Assembly: GCA_026387935.1 (NCBI GenBank)
Contig: JAPLKU010000014.1
Location: 124,001 to 188,000 of the forward strand
Length of the DNA stretch: 64,000 bases
Origin: Gemmatimonadota bacterium
GTDB taxonomy: Bacteria; Gemmatimonadota; Gemmatimonadetes; Gemmatimonadales; Gemmatimonadaceae
Reading direction: 5' to 3'
The first letter of the stretch is position 1; every line of letters starts with the position of its first letter. Both the position numbers and the translations under genes were made by a program. Below are positions 25,576 through 33,776 of the stretch, in pieces. Under the pieces are notes generated by a model. That model saw nothing but the letters and a program-made list of their open reading frames with translations. It made no database searches and was not told the DNA's origin.

Positions 25576-26802
25576 GTGCGCATCCGCGCCGCAGTGCTCG
25601 TCGCCGCGCTCGCATCGATGGCCGGTGCGCAGGAGCCGAGCGTCACGGCGTTTACCGGCGCGACGCTCATTGACGGTACTGGGCGCGCGTCAATTGCGAA
25701 TGCGACGATGTTGGTGCGCGATGGCCGCGTGGTGGCGGTTGGCGCAGCAGCGACGGTGACGATTCCGGCGGGCGCGCAGCGCGTCGCGCTCGCCGGGAAG
25801 TTCGTGATGCCTGGACTGGTGAACGCACACGGGCACGTGAGCAACCTGAGTGACCTCGCGACCTACGCCGCCTACGGCGTCACATCCGTCTTCAGCTTGG
25901 GGAGCGAACCGGCGGACGTGATTGCCGCCCGCGCCGAGCAGTCCAGGCCGGCGCTCGGTCGCGGCCGCGTGTGGGTCGCGGGGCCGGTGCTCAATCCTCG
26001 CAATGCAGCGGAAGCGCGCGCCCAAGTGGACGGTGTCGCCGCGCAGAAGACTGACATCGTGAAGATCCGCGTGGACGACAACCTCGGCACGACGCCGAAG
26101 ATGGTGCCCGAGGTGTACCGCGCGGTGATCGATCAGGCGCACATGGACGGCATGCGTGCCGCGGTCCATCTGTTCTATCTGAATGACGCCAAGGCCGTGC
26201 TCGCGGCCGGTGCTGATTTCGTCGCCCATAGCATCCGCGACGTTGAGGTGGACGCCGAGGTGATTTCCGCACTCAAGGCGCGCGGAGTTTGCGTGAGCCC
26301 CACGCTCATGCGCGAAGTCTCGACGTTCGTGTACGAGTCGACGCCGGCCTGGTTCACCGATCCGCTCTTTCTTTCGCACGCGAACTTGCAGTGGGTGAGC
26401 ACGCTCAAAGAGTCAGCTCGCCAGCAGGCGGTGCGAGAGAGTGCGAGTGCGCAGCGCTACAAAGTCGCGCTCGAGATGGCGAGCAAGAATCTGAAGAAGC
26501 TTTCGGATGCTGGCGTGATGATTGCGATGGGTACCGACACCGGCCCGATGGGCCGCTTTCAGGGCTACTTCGAGTTGATGGAACTCGAACTCATGGTGAA
26601 GGCCGGACTGACGTCGGCACAGGCGATCGCGGCGGCTACGCGCGACGCGGCGAAATGCATGAAGATTGACGGCCAGGTAGGCACGCTCGAGGCCGGCAAG
26701 TGGGCGGACTTCGTCGTGCTCGACGCCGATCCGCTCGCGAACATCTCCAACGTGAGAACAATCGCCGCCGTGTGGGTTGGCGGCGCGGCACTCGCGCGCT
26801 AG
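25576..26802 (+). CDS. Exported amidohydrolase (imidazolonepropionase-like)
   Basis: A 408-aa member of the amidohydrolase superfamily with an N-terminal signal peptide (RIRAAVLVAALASMAGA). The first metal-binding motif is NAHGH; AAVHLFY, FVAHSIRD and MGTDTG supply the later His and Asp residues. The closing KWADFVVLDADPL is the usual return to the beta-sandwich. Start is GTG. Related exported proteins are usually described as imidazolonepropionase-like or prolidase-like and act on cyclic amides or dipeptides; the substrate is unknown. It converges on the SRP RNA gene. Confidence 0.87.
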   Translation: MRIRAAVLVAALASMAGAQEPSVTAFTGATLIDGTGRASIANATMLVRDGRVVAVGAAATVTIPAGAQRVALAGKFVMPGLVNAHGHVSNLSDLATYAAYGVTSVFSLGSEPADVIAARAEQSRPALGRGRVWVAGPVLNPRNAAEARAQVDGVAAQKTDIVKIRVDDNLGTTPKMVPEVYRAVIDQAHMDGMRAAVHLFYLNDAKAVLAAGADFVAHSIRDVEVDAEVISALKARGVCVSPTLMREVSTFVYESTPAWFTDPLFLSHANLQWVSTLKESARQQAVRESASAQRYKVALEMASKNLKKLSDAGVMIAMGTDTGPMGRFQGYFELMELELMVKAGLTSAQAIAAATRDAAKCMKIDGQVGTLEAGKWADFVVLDADPLANISNVRTIAAVWVGGAALAR

Positions 26803-26818
26803 CACATCGCGTCGGCAC

Positions 26819-26862
26819 AAAAAGAAGCGCGGGGGACCACCCTTTCGGATGACCCCCCGCGC
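26819..26862 (-). terminator. Rho-independent terminator of the SRP RNA gene
   Basis: On the minus strand GCGCGGGGG...GAAA...CCCCCGCGC forms a long, nearly perfect stem of about 16 bp with a GAAA loop, followed by TTCTTTTT. It starts 4 nt after the predicted RNA 3' end. It is the clearest intrinsic terminator in the window. Confidence 0.92.
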
Positions 26863-26866
26863 CAGT

Positions 26867-26963
26867 GCCCCAGGCCTTACGGAGCAGCGTCAGACACTAC
26901 GTACCGTTGCTGCCTTTCGGCCCTGGCGGAGTTGGCAGGCTCACGTCCTCCGGGACCTGGAGC
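26867..26963 (-). ncRNA. ffs: Signal recognition particle RNA, small bacterial type
   Basis: The minus strand contains the SRP RNA core CCAGGGCCGAAAGGCAGCAA, the Ffh-binding domain IV with a tetraloop, close to the 4.5S consensus. The ends pair as GCTCCAGG with CCTGGGGC (8 bp), giving about 97 nt, the size of the small bacterial SRP RNA. With Ffh it targets nascent membrane proteins to FtsY. It lies 16 nt after the stop of the aminotransferase gene; a TATATT at 26,970-26,975 could be a -10 box. Ends are inferred from pairing. Confidence 0.93.
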
Positions 26964-26969
26964 AAGGGA

Positions 26970-26975
26970 AATATA
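26970..26975 (-). promoter_or_regulatory. Candidate -10 box for ffs
   Basis: TATATT on the minus strand, 7 nt before the inferred RNA start. No good -35 hexamer at 17 nt was found, so co-transcription with the upstream aminotransferase gene is an alternative. Confidence 0.35.
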
Positions 26976-26978
26976 CCG

Positions 26979-28202
26979 TTACGACCCCGCCGCGCGGTTG
27001 CCATTGCTGAGCAACTCTTTGAAAACCGCGACGGCCTTTTTCATCTCCGGCATCGTACCGAAGGTGATGCGGGCCTGGTTCGTGAGCGGCGGGAACGACC
27101 GCCCGATCGCGATACCCTGCTTGAGGGCCAGCTTTTTGAATGCCGCAGCGTCGCGCTTGATGTCCACCATCATGAAGTTCGCGTCGGCGCTGGTCATCGT
27201 GTATCCGCCATCGGCGAAGAACTTGCGGGTGAACGCCTTCACTTCGCGATTGCGGGCGACTTCAGCCGTAATGTGTGCGGTATCCTCGAGCGCGGCGTGC
27301 GCGGCGACCAAGGTCAGTTGGCTGATGTTCGAGCCGAGCGTCCACTGCTTCACCTTGGCGAGCGTCTCCGGACGGCCAACCGCATAGCCGATGCGAAGGC
27401 CGGCCATGCCGAACACCTTCGAGAACGTGCGCAGCACGAGCACGCGCGGATTCTGAATCGCTGCCGGGATAACCGTTCCGTAACCGGCGGCGTCGACGTA
27501 CTCGAAGTACGCCTCGTCCACCAGGATCGTGGTCTCCGGCGAGAGCTTGTTCACCTTTTCAATGAATGCCATCACGTCGGCCTTGGTGTGTACCGTGGCC
27601 GTCGGGTTGTTCGGATTGCAGAGATAGACAAGGCCCGCGCCGCGCGAAGCAGCACCCATCGCGTCGAGGTCGAGGCCCAGCTTCGAGTCTACCGGCACGC
27701 TGCGCACTTCGGCGCCGATGAACTTGGCCCAGTCACCCGGGGCCTCAAACGTGGGGCCGCCAGCGACGTACGCTGACGTTTTGGAGAGAAAGGCATTGTC
27801 GGCCGCGCGAAGGAGTTCGCCCGAACCGCAACCCAACATCACGTTCTCCGGCGCGACACCCTGCAGCTTGGCAATCGTGGCGATCACATCGTCTTCGGCC
27901 ACGATCGGGTAGCGATTGCACTCGTCGAAGTGCGCGCGAATCGCGTCGATCGCTTTTTTGCCCGGACCGATCGGATTCTCGTTTGAATCAATACGCACCA
28001 TACCGGGCGCGGCAGCCATGCGGCGATCGGCGCGGCGCGCCGCGCCTGGATCCACGGCCTGACCCTGCCCCTGGAATGCCCACAGTGCTTCGTGCCCGCG
28101 GGCGGAAATGAGAGGCGCGCCGAACACTCCGGCACCACCGGCGCCGAGTGCGGCGCCTCCAACTCCGATGGACTGAACGAACCGACGACGCGATACGGTC
28201 AC
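26979..28202 (-). CDS. Tat-exported class I/II aminotransferase (HisC-like)
   Basis: A 407-aa PLP-dependent aminotransferase with an N-terminal Tat signal (VSRRRFVQSIGVGGAALGAG). The catalytic fold shows RIDSNENPIGP, YLCNPNNPT and DEAYFEY. The PLP lysine is in RTFSKVFGMAGLRIGYA, and the C-terminal segment RSFPPLTNQARITFG carries the carboxylate-binding Arg. The closest characterised relatives are histidinol-phosphate aminotransferases, which are cytoplasmic. The GTG at 28,202 is chosen because TGGAG lies 6 nt upstream; a GTG at 28,229 would extend it by nine residues. No his genes are nearby. The exported reaction is unknown. Confidence 0.87.
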   Translation of the reverse strand: MTVSRRRFVQSIGVGGAALGAGGAGVFGAPLISARGHEALWAFQGQGQAVDPGAARRADRRMAAAPGMVRIDSNENPIGPGKKAIDAIRAHFDECNRYPIVAEDDVIATIAKLQGVAPENVMLGCGSGELLRAADNAFLSKTSAYVAGGPTFEAPGDWAKFIGAEVRSVPVDSKLGLDLDAMGAASRGAGLVYLCNPNNPTATVHTKADVMAFIEKVNKLSPETTILVDEAYFEYVDAAGYGTVIPAAIQNPRVLVLRTFSKVFGMAGLRIGYAVGRPETLAKVKQWTLGSNISQLTLVAAHAALEDTAHITAEVARNREVKAFTRKFFADGGYTMTSADANFMMVDIKRDAAAFKKLALKQGIAIGRSFPPLTNQARITFGTMPEMKKAVAVFKELLSNGNRAAGS

Positions 28203-28208
28203 GAGATG

Positions 28209-28213
28209 CTCCA
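28209..28213 (-). promoter_or_regulatory. Shine-Dalgarno fixing the exported aminotransferase start
   Basis: TGGAG on the minus strand, 6 nt before the GTG at 28,202, which places the twin-arginine motif three residues from the N terminus. Confidence 0.55.
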
Positions 28214-28327
28214 GGTGAGGTGGGGTCACGCGAAGTTACACCCGCCCCGTGCTATCTCGCTACGGTCGGGCGCTTGTTTGGAGGCTGCGGCGGCGAAGTC
28301 ATATAGAATCGATGCACCGACTAGTCT

Positions 28328-28351
28328 CTAGGCGGTGCCCCTGCCGTCTAG
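28328..28351 (-). terminator. Possible hairpin at the thioesterase stop
   Basis: CTAGGCGG and CCGTCTAG can pair (8 bp with one wobble) around an 8-nt loop and overlap the thioesterase stop codon. No T-tract follows, so it may be a weak terminator of the long operon. Confidence 0.3.
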
Positions 28352-28782
28352 TCCGCGATGCCTCGGCCGCTGGCCGTGATCATGGTCCCGAGCATGGCCA
28401 GGACCGGCCGGGTCTCGCCCTGGTCGTCGAATGCGAGTACGTCGCCACGCACGACGGTGATAGTCCGGCCCGACTTGACGACCCGTCCCATGGCGAGAAA
28501 TCGGCGCCCTTGGGCTGGTGTGAGCATGTTCACCTTGAACTCGACACTGAGGACGGCGGCGTCGGCGGGCATGAGCGAAAGGGCTGCGTAGCCGCAGGCG
28601 CTATCGGCGATCGCGGTGGTCACGCCGGCGTGCAGGTAGCCATGCTGCTGTGCGAGGTCCTCCCGGAATGGAAGCTCGATGTCCACTTCGCCGGGAGACA
28701 CCCGAAGCAGGTTCGCGCCGAGCAGCGTCATGAACGCCTGCTTGGCGAAGCTGTCGCGGACGCGGCGTTCGGGATCAGTCAC
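28348..28782 (-). CDS. PaaI/YigI-type acyl-CoA thioesterase (hotdog fold)
   Basis: A 144-aa hotdog-fold protein. QQHGYLHAGVTTAIADSACGYAA is the typical thioesterase loop and helix, and SVEFKVNMLTPAQG the following strand pair. Such enzymes hydrolyse acyl- or aryl-CoA esters. It starts at GTG 28,782, whose GTGA overlaps the stop of the rhodanese gene; an ATG 13 codons upstream would lie inside that gene. Last gene of the operon. Confidence 0.83.
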   Translation of the reverse strand: MTDPERRVRDSFAKQAFMTLLGANLLRVSPGEVDIELPFREDLAQQHGYLHAGVTTAIADSACGYAALSLMPADAAVLSVEFKVNMLTPAQGRRFLAMGRVVKSGRTITVVRGDVLAFDDQGETRPVLAMLGTMITASGRGIAD

Positions 28783-29147
28783 ATTTCGATGGGATAGCCA
28801 GCTTCGGCCCAGGCACGCCACCCGCCGTCCATCGACGCAACATTCGTGTAGCCCATCTTTTGGAGCACTTCGGCCGACAGTGCGCTTCGGAAGCCGCCGC
28901 CACAGTAGAGGATGACCTCCGTGTCCTTGTCCGGAATTTTCGTCTCAATGTCGCGCTCAATGACGCCCTTGCCGATGTGCTCGGCGCCGTCGATGTGCCC
29001 CAGCGCCCATTCCCGGTCTTCGCGGACATCGATGAGCTTGATGCTCTTGTCCGCATCCACCCGGGCCTTGGTTTCGGCGATTGTGAGTTCCTTGATGTTC
29101 GCCTTCGCGTCGTTGACGATCTTCAGGAAGGCTTCAGCGTGTTGCAT
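28779..29147 (-). CDS. Single-domain rhodanese
   Basis: A 122-aa rhodanese. The domain starts near LTIAETKARVD, with LIDVREDREWALGHIDGAEHIG as the conserved entry and the active-site loop CGGGFRS with Cys82 as the sulfur-accepting residue. MDGGWRAWAEAGYPI closes the fold. Rhodaneses transfer sulfane sulfur between thiols, thiosulfate and cyanide. It is 12 nt after the threonine aldolase gene and overlaps the thioesterase by 4 nt. Confidence 0.92.
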   Translation of the reverse strand: MQHAEAFLKIVNDAKANIKELTIAETKARVDADKSIKLIDVREDREWALGHIDGAEHIGKGVIERDIETKIPDKDTEVILYCGGGFRSALSAEVLQKMGYTNVASMDGGWRAWAEAGYPIEM

Positions 29148-29159
29148 GACGTGACGTCC

Positions 29160-30185
29160 TCAGGATTTTGCGCCGGAAAACAGATCGCGGAGAATCGTCG
29201 CCGCACGGACGACGTCCTCCATGGACACATCGAGATGGGTGACAGCGCGCACGCGCGTCGTGTCCCAGAGGGATACAGCGACGCCGCGCTTGCCGGCCTC
29301 GCGTTCTACCGTCGCCGGATCGGTGCCCGAGGGCACGGTGATCATGACGATATTGGTTTCCGGAGTCGTGACCGTTGCCGTCTTCGCTTCCGACACAATC
29401 GCAGCAAAGGCCTTGGCGGCGGCGTGGTCGTCCTTGAGGCGGCCGAGGTTATGCTCGATGCCATAGAGACAACCCGCGGCGAGCACTCCTGACTGTCGCA
29501 TGCCACCGCCGAAGCGACGGCGCGCTTCATGCGCCTCGAACATCAGCGTCTTGCTCCCGGCGAGCGCCGCGCCGACAGGTGCGCCGAGTCCTTTGCTGAA
29601 CGAGACCATCGTCGCGTCCGCACAAGACGCGAATGCTGACAACGGCGTCCCGCTTGCGGCACTTGCATTCCAGAGGCGTGCGCCGTCGAGGAGTACGTGT
29701 AATCCAAGTTTGCGTCCGGCATCAGCAATGGCGTGCAGCTCATCAGCAGGCGTCACAATTCCGCCGCCGCTATTGTGGGTGTTTTCCAGACAGAGCAACG
29801 ACGCGCGCGGGAGATAGCCGCTTGGCGCGCGCACTGCCGCCTTGAAGGTTTCCAGCGTGGCGCGTGGGGCACCGCGAATCAGCCGCGGCTGCATGCCAGC
29901 GAGCGCAGCGGCACCGGCCTTTTCACGATCGACGATGTGCGCGTCTTCGTGGACGAAGAGTTCCGTGCCAGGCTTTCCGAGGCACCAGATGGCGACCTCA
30001 TTGGCCATCGTGCCCGTGGGGAAAAAGAGCGCGGCTTCGGCGCCAAGCAGTTCGGCGGTTTTGGCTTCGAGCTTGCGAACGGTCGGGTCGCCATCGAGCA
30101 CGTCATCACCGACGTCCGCCTCGGCAATTGCCTTGCGCATGCCGGGCGACGGCTTCGTCACGGTGTCGGAACGGAGGTCGATCAC
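29160..30185 (-). CDS. ltaE: Low-specificity threonine aldolase
   Basis: A 341-aa PLP enzyme of the beta-eliminating lyase family, cleaving threonine or allo-threonine to glycine and acetaldehyde. It starts MIDLRSDTVTKPSPGMRKAI, the standard family start. FFPTGTMANEVAIW, LCLENTHNSGGG and DGARLWNA follow, with the PLP lysine in ATMVSFSKGLGAPVG. The length matches the family. It overlaps the YihY gene by 4 nt. Confidence 0.93.
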   Translation of the reverse strand: MIDLRSDTVTKPSPGMRKAIAEADVGDDVLDGDPTVRKLEAKTAELLGAEAALFFPTGTMANEVAIWCLGKPGTELFVHEDAHIVDREKAGAAALAGMQPRLIRGAPRATLETFKAAVRAPSGYLPRASLLCLENTHNSGGGIVTPADELHAIADAGRKLGLHVLLDGARLWNASAASGTPLSAFASCADATMVSFSKGLGAPVGAALAGSKTLMFEAHEARRRFGGGMRQSGVLAAGCLYGIEHNLGRLKDDHAAAKAFAAIVSEAKTATVTTPETNIVMITVPSGTDPATVEREAGKRGVAVSLWDTTRVRAVTHLDVSMEDVVRAATILRDLFSGAKS

Positions 30186-31102
30186 GTGTACGGGAGTCTG
30201 GCGACGGGTTGAGGCGGCTGCGACTCCTTCAATCTCGCTTCGTGTGCGCGTTCATGCACCTGTGAAGCCTCGCCACCGACAATCACGATGAGCGCACCGT
30301 AATAGACCCAGAACACTACGACCACGATTGCCGCGAGTGTGCCGGTGTAGAGCGATGCCGGGTTGTACGAATGCACGACCAGGGTGAAGGTCCACCGCGC
30401 GATCTCGAACAGCACCGCGCTCGTCAGGGCGCCGGCAAGCGCCTGTTCCCAGCGCACGCGCCGGCGCGGCAGCGCCTTGTACAGCGCGAAGAACATCGCG
30501 CAGACCAGCGCAAAGGTGACGAGCCGGCCGGTCACGTAGGTCAGCGGCTTCATCACGGCATCGCTGTGCAGCCCGACTTGTGCGAGAAATGCCACGCCGC
30601 GCGAGCGGGCAACGGCGATGTAGGCCGACGCGACAATCCAGGCGACGACGAGGGCGGTCGACACCAGCGTCAGCCAGGCATCCAGCACTTTGCCGAGGAT
30701 GAAGCCGTGGCTCTTGGGCACATCGAACACTTTGTTGAACACGGCCCGCATCGACCCGAAGAGGCGCGTGGAAAACCAGACGAACGCAATGGCGCCGAAC
30801 ACCCCCACGGTTCCTCGCGTGCGGACGATGTCCTTCAACACGGGATCGAGCAGCGAGCCCTTGCCGCTCCAGGTGCCGGGAAAGAGGTCCTGCACGAAGG
30901 CCGCCACTGCGCCCGTAGACGCGGCCTGTGACCCGCCGAGGACGTAGCCGAGGCCGGACGCCAAGAGGAGGAAAAAGGGAACGCCGGCGAGGAGGATGTT
31001 GAAGGCCACCCCGCCGGCGAGAAAGAGGACGTCGTCCTCCCTTCCCTTGTTCCAAAGACGCCGGCCGAAGTCGGCGACTTCGGCCGGCGTCCACTGGATC
31101 AA
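30182..31102 (-). CDS. YihY/BrkB family inner-membrane protein
   Basis: A 306-aa protein with about six hydrophobic segments and the YihY-type pattern: AGGVAFNILLAGVPFFLLLASGLG near the start, SLLDPVLKDIVRTRGTVGVFG, then FALYKALPRRRVRWEQALAGAL and VFWVYYGALIVIVGGEASQV toward the end. The family (once called ribonuclease BN by error) has unknown function. It lies 4 nt after the lipoprotein gene and 4 nt overlap joins it to ltaE. Confidence 0.88.
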   Translation of the reverse strand: MIQWTPAEVADFGRRLWNKGREDDVLFLAGGVAFNILLAGVPFFLLLASGLGYVLGGSQAASTGAVAAFVQDLFPGTWSGKGSLLDPVLKDIVRTRGTVGVFGAIAFVWFSTRLFGSMRAVFNKVFDVPKSHGFILGKVLDAWLTLVSTALVVAWIVASAYIAVARSRGVAFLAQVGLHSDAVMKPLTYVTGRLVTFALVCAMFFALYKALPRRRVRWEQALAGALTSAVLFEIARWTFTLVVHSYNPASLYTGTLAAIVVVVFWVYYGALIVIVGGEASQVHERAHEARLKESQPPQPVARLPYT

Positions 31103-31106
31103 GCTG

Positions 31107-32021
31107 CTACTGCTCCATCAGGATCAGGAACTTGGACGGTCCCCAGAACTTCACGGCGTCGGTAACCTTGACCCCGCCCTTGATGCGATCGGACTTGTCC
31201 GGCGCCGTGGCCAGCGCGGTGATGTCCTGGCGCGAGATGATCTTGTACGCCTTGTCGGCCTTCGGGAACGCAATCTCCATCACGGCCGTGCGATCCACGG
31301 CCGTGAAGTCCGATTCCTTGAGCGTCGCGGCAGGCACGGCAGTCTTGCCAAGCCCGAGCATGCCACCCTGCTTGATGATGATGCCCTTCTTGAACAGCTC
31401 GTCTTCGGTGCCGATGACGTAGTACACCGTGTTCTTCTCGACGGTGAGCTGCGTCTTCTCGGCGGTGAGCTGCGTCTTTTCCGTCGTGAGCACGGCCTTG
31501 TCGGCCTTGAGCCCGGTGTTCTCGGCCTGCACCGCGTTCAACTGCTCGGTGAGCGATGCGATTTCCGTCTTCTGCGTGTCGATGATTTTCTTGAACGACG
31601 CGATCGTCGAGTCATACGCCGCGAGCTGCGAGGCGAGGCCGGCGTTGTTGGCCGTGAGGTCACGCACGCGATTGCGGCTTGCCCCGAGGCGCGACTCGCT
31701 CTCGTTGAGGCGGGCCGTCAGCTCGGCCACCTTGGCCTTGATCGCATCACGCTGCTGCGAGGGCGTCAAGTTGCTCTCCATCTCGCCCGGCTTGCCGACG
31801 ACCGGCTTGCCGGCTGCACGGCTCTTCACGTTGGCTAATTCGGTACTGACGTCCGCGATGAACTGCGACGTGGCCATCACGTCCTTGAGGAGCGAGTCCT
31901 TCTCGGCCGAAATCTGCTGCACCTGCACGAGCGTCTTCTCGAGCTCCTTCTTCGAACCATCACAGGCCGCGGCCACAAAGGCCACGGCTGCGAGGGCGAT
32001 TCCAACGAACCTGCGATTCAT
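31107..32021 (-). CDS. Coiled-coil lipoprotein
   Basis: A 304-aa lipoprotein: signal ending in the lipobox VAAAC with Cys20, then a long coiled coil (about 25-200) that includes repeated TTEKTQLTAEKTQLT heptads. A C-terminal globular segment begins VYYVIGTEDELFKKGIIIKQ and continues GMLGLGKTAVP. I have seen similar C-terminal segments in hypothetical proteins from other phyla, but no function is known. Outer-membrane or periplasmic location is expected. It lies 24 nt after the aldolase-like gene. Confidence 0.78.
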   Translation of the reverse strand: MNRRFVGIALAAVAFVAAACDGSKKELEKTLVQVQQISAEKDSLLKDVMATSQFIADVSTELANVKSRAAGKPVVGKPGEMESNLTPSQQRDAIKAKVAELTARLNESESRLGASRNRVRDLTANNAGLASQLAAYDSTIASFKKIIDTQKTEIASLTEQLNAVQAENTGLKADKAVLTTEKTQLTAEKTQLTVEKNTVYYVIGTEDELFKKGIIIKQGGMLGLGKTAVPAATLKESDFTAVDRTAVMEIAFPKADKAYKIISRQDITALATAPDKSDRIKGGVKVTDAVKFWGPSKFLILMEQ

Positions 32022-32045
32022 CTGATGCTCCTTGTAAGTGAAATG

Positions 32046-33500
32046 CTATTCGCCCGCGTCGGCATCGTCGTGTGCGGCCGCGGTGGCCGCAGGAACACTC
32101 GATCCCGACGGCGCCGGACGATGCTGCTCCGGCGCGCGCACAAATCGCCCGACCGTCGCCGCAGTTCCGGCGACGCCAAGCTGTGTGAACAGGAATTCGA
32201 ACTTTGCATCAAACGCGCGGCCGAGCGACGCGCGCGTATTCTCGGCCAGGTCCCACAACTTCCGCTTGAAGGGGCCGAGCGCCTTCTTGCGAGTCTTGTA
32301 AAAGAACTGTTCGTCTGAATCCTTCGGTTTGCGCTCATCGGCTGCGTTGGCACTCAGCCAAGCGTAGATCTCATCGCGCAATGCGGGCGGCATGCCGTCG
32401 TAGAGCATGTTCTGGAAGCCCGTGGCGAGATGAATCTCTGCCGTTTCGCACTTGGGAAACTGGTTGAAGGCGCCGTCGGTGAGCGTCGACGCGCCATGCT
32501 GCACCGCACCGGAGAGGCCGAAGTCCTTCCGCGCCACTTCACCCAGTTCCTTGAGCGTATTGAAGTCGAGCTTCACATCCGCGATGGAGCCGTCCGCGAG
32601 GACGACTCCGCCGTGGGAGGTACCGCTCTGCACGCTGATCTTCGAGAGTCCGATCATACCCGGAGCCTGGGAAGCCAACGTGTTGTTATACCCCGACATG
32701 AAGGCCTGCAGTTCCGGCACAGTGGAGTTTTCGGTTCCCACTTCGCCGATTTCCCCGCCGAGCGAAATCGTGACACCTGCCGGTTCGAGGCCACGCACGT
32801 GGCGCGTGATGTCGACTCCGACTTCGTAGTTGAGGCGCTGCTGCTCGGCGAGCGTGGCGTGCTTGAGGTCGACGAGGGTGGAGGTGTCGATATCGATGTT
32901 GTAGAACCCGGCGGCGATGGCCTCGGTGGCGAGCGCTTTCACGCCGGAGACCTCCAGGCTGGGATCGACGGCGTACTTCTTGGCGTTGACTTGGAAGTGG
33001 TCGCCCTGAATGAACACCGGTCCACGAAACCCTTCGCGGAGCGCCGCAGCTAGCATGACGGCGACGTATTCGGCCGGGCGCTGCTCGGTGTAGACGATTT
33101 CGGAGCGCGCGATTTCGAGGAGGAACGCGCCGGCCTTGAGCTTGATGGCGGTGCGGAAGATTGACCGTGCCGTGTCGTACGACATGCCGCGCACGTTGAT
33201 CGCAGGCGTGGTGAAGCCGTGGCACTCGCCGCGGCCACGCGCCATGTAGAGATCGTGAATCGATGCGGCGCGCACGCCAACCGCCTGTCCGATTTCCCAA
33301 ATGGCCCAGCGGGCCATCTCGCGTTCGGCTTCGTCGCCGAACACCGCGAGGCGAACGAGTTGGTCCATCTTGCCGGACTTGAGCGCGGCCGCATCGCTGA
33401 CCATCAGGCCGGAATGGCTCGCCGTCACCGCGCTGCCGAAAATCCGGCTGAGCACGGCAGCGGGGCCGGACGCTGTTGCAGAAGGCATTGCAGGAGCCAT
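32046..33500 (-). CDS. Class II fructose-bisphosphate aldolase-like protein, long form
   Basis: A 484-aa zinc-dependent aldolase-like protein, longer than the usual 340-360 aa. Family-like motifs include GECHGFTTPAINVRGMSYD, VFIQGDHFQVN and GGEIGEVGTENSTVPE, and SVQSGTSHGGVV replaces the usual GGSG phosphate loop. An Ala/Thr-rich N terminus and an Ala/Asp-rich C-terminal tail account for the extra length. ATG at 33,500 is chosen (MAPAMPSATASG). It heads the six-gene operon. Whether it cleaves fructose-1,6-bisphosphate or another ketose is not certain. Confidence 0.75.
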   Translation of the reverse strand: MAPAMPSATASGPAAVLSRIFGSAVTASHSGLMVSDAAALKSGKMDQLVRLAVFGDEAEREMARWAIWEIGQAVGVRAASIHDLYMARGRGECHGFTTPAINVRGMSYDTARSIFRTAIKLKAGAFLLEIARSEIVYTEQRPAEYVAVMLAAALREGFRGPVFIQGDHFQVNAKKYAVDPSLEVSGVKALATEAIAAGFYNIDIDTSTLVDLKHATLAEQQRLNYEVGVDITRHVRGLEPAGVTISLGGEIGEVGTENSTVPELQAFMSGYNNTLASQAPGMIGLSKISVQSGTSHGGVVLADGSIADVKLDFNTLKELGEVARKDFGLSGAVQHGASTLTDGAFNQFPKCETAEIHLATGFQNMLYDGMPPALRDEIYAWLSANAADERKPKDSDEQFFYKTRKKALGPFKRKLWDLAENTRASLGRAFDAKFEFLFTQLGVAGTAATVGRFVRAPEQHRPAPSGSSVPAATAAAHDDADAGE

Positions 33501-33776
33501 AGTTGAGGGCGCGCGGACCGGATAAAAACAGAGCCGGTTTACGAGTGCGGCCGAGTGGTGCGAGACAGACATTAAAGATGCTATTTTTCGGGCGTCGAAT
33601 CAACGGTCCGGACGTTCCATTCCCATTGGAGCATGCTCCGCCAACTCGTTTCTGGACAGGCGGTTACCAACGGGAGGGCGCTGGGGTGCGTTATAATCGG
33701 GTCAGGCGGGTACGCGGCGAACGTAAGCCGACCCGTGAGTATTGCCACTTTGCCGCCCACTTCTCCCATCTCCGAC

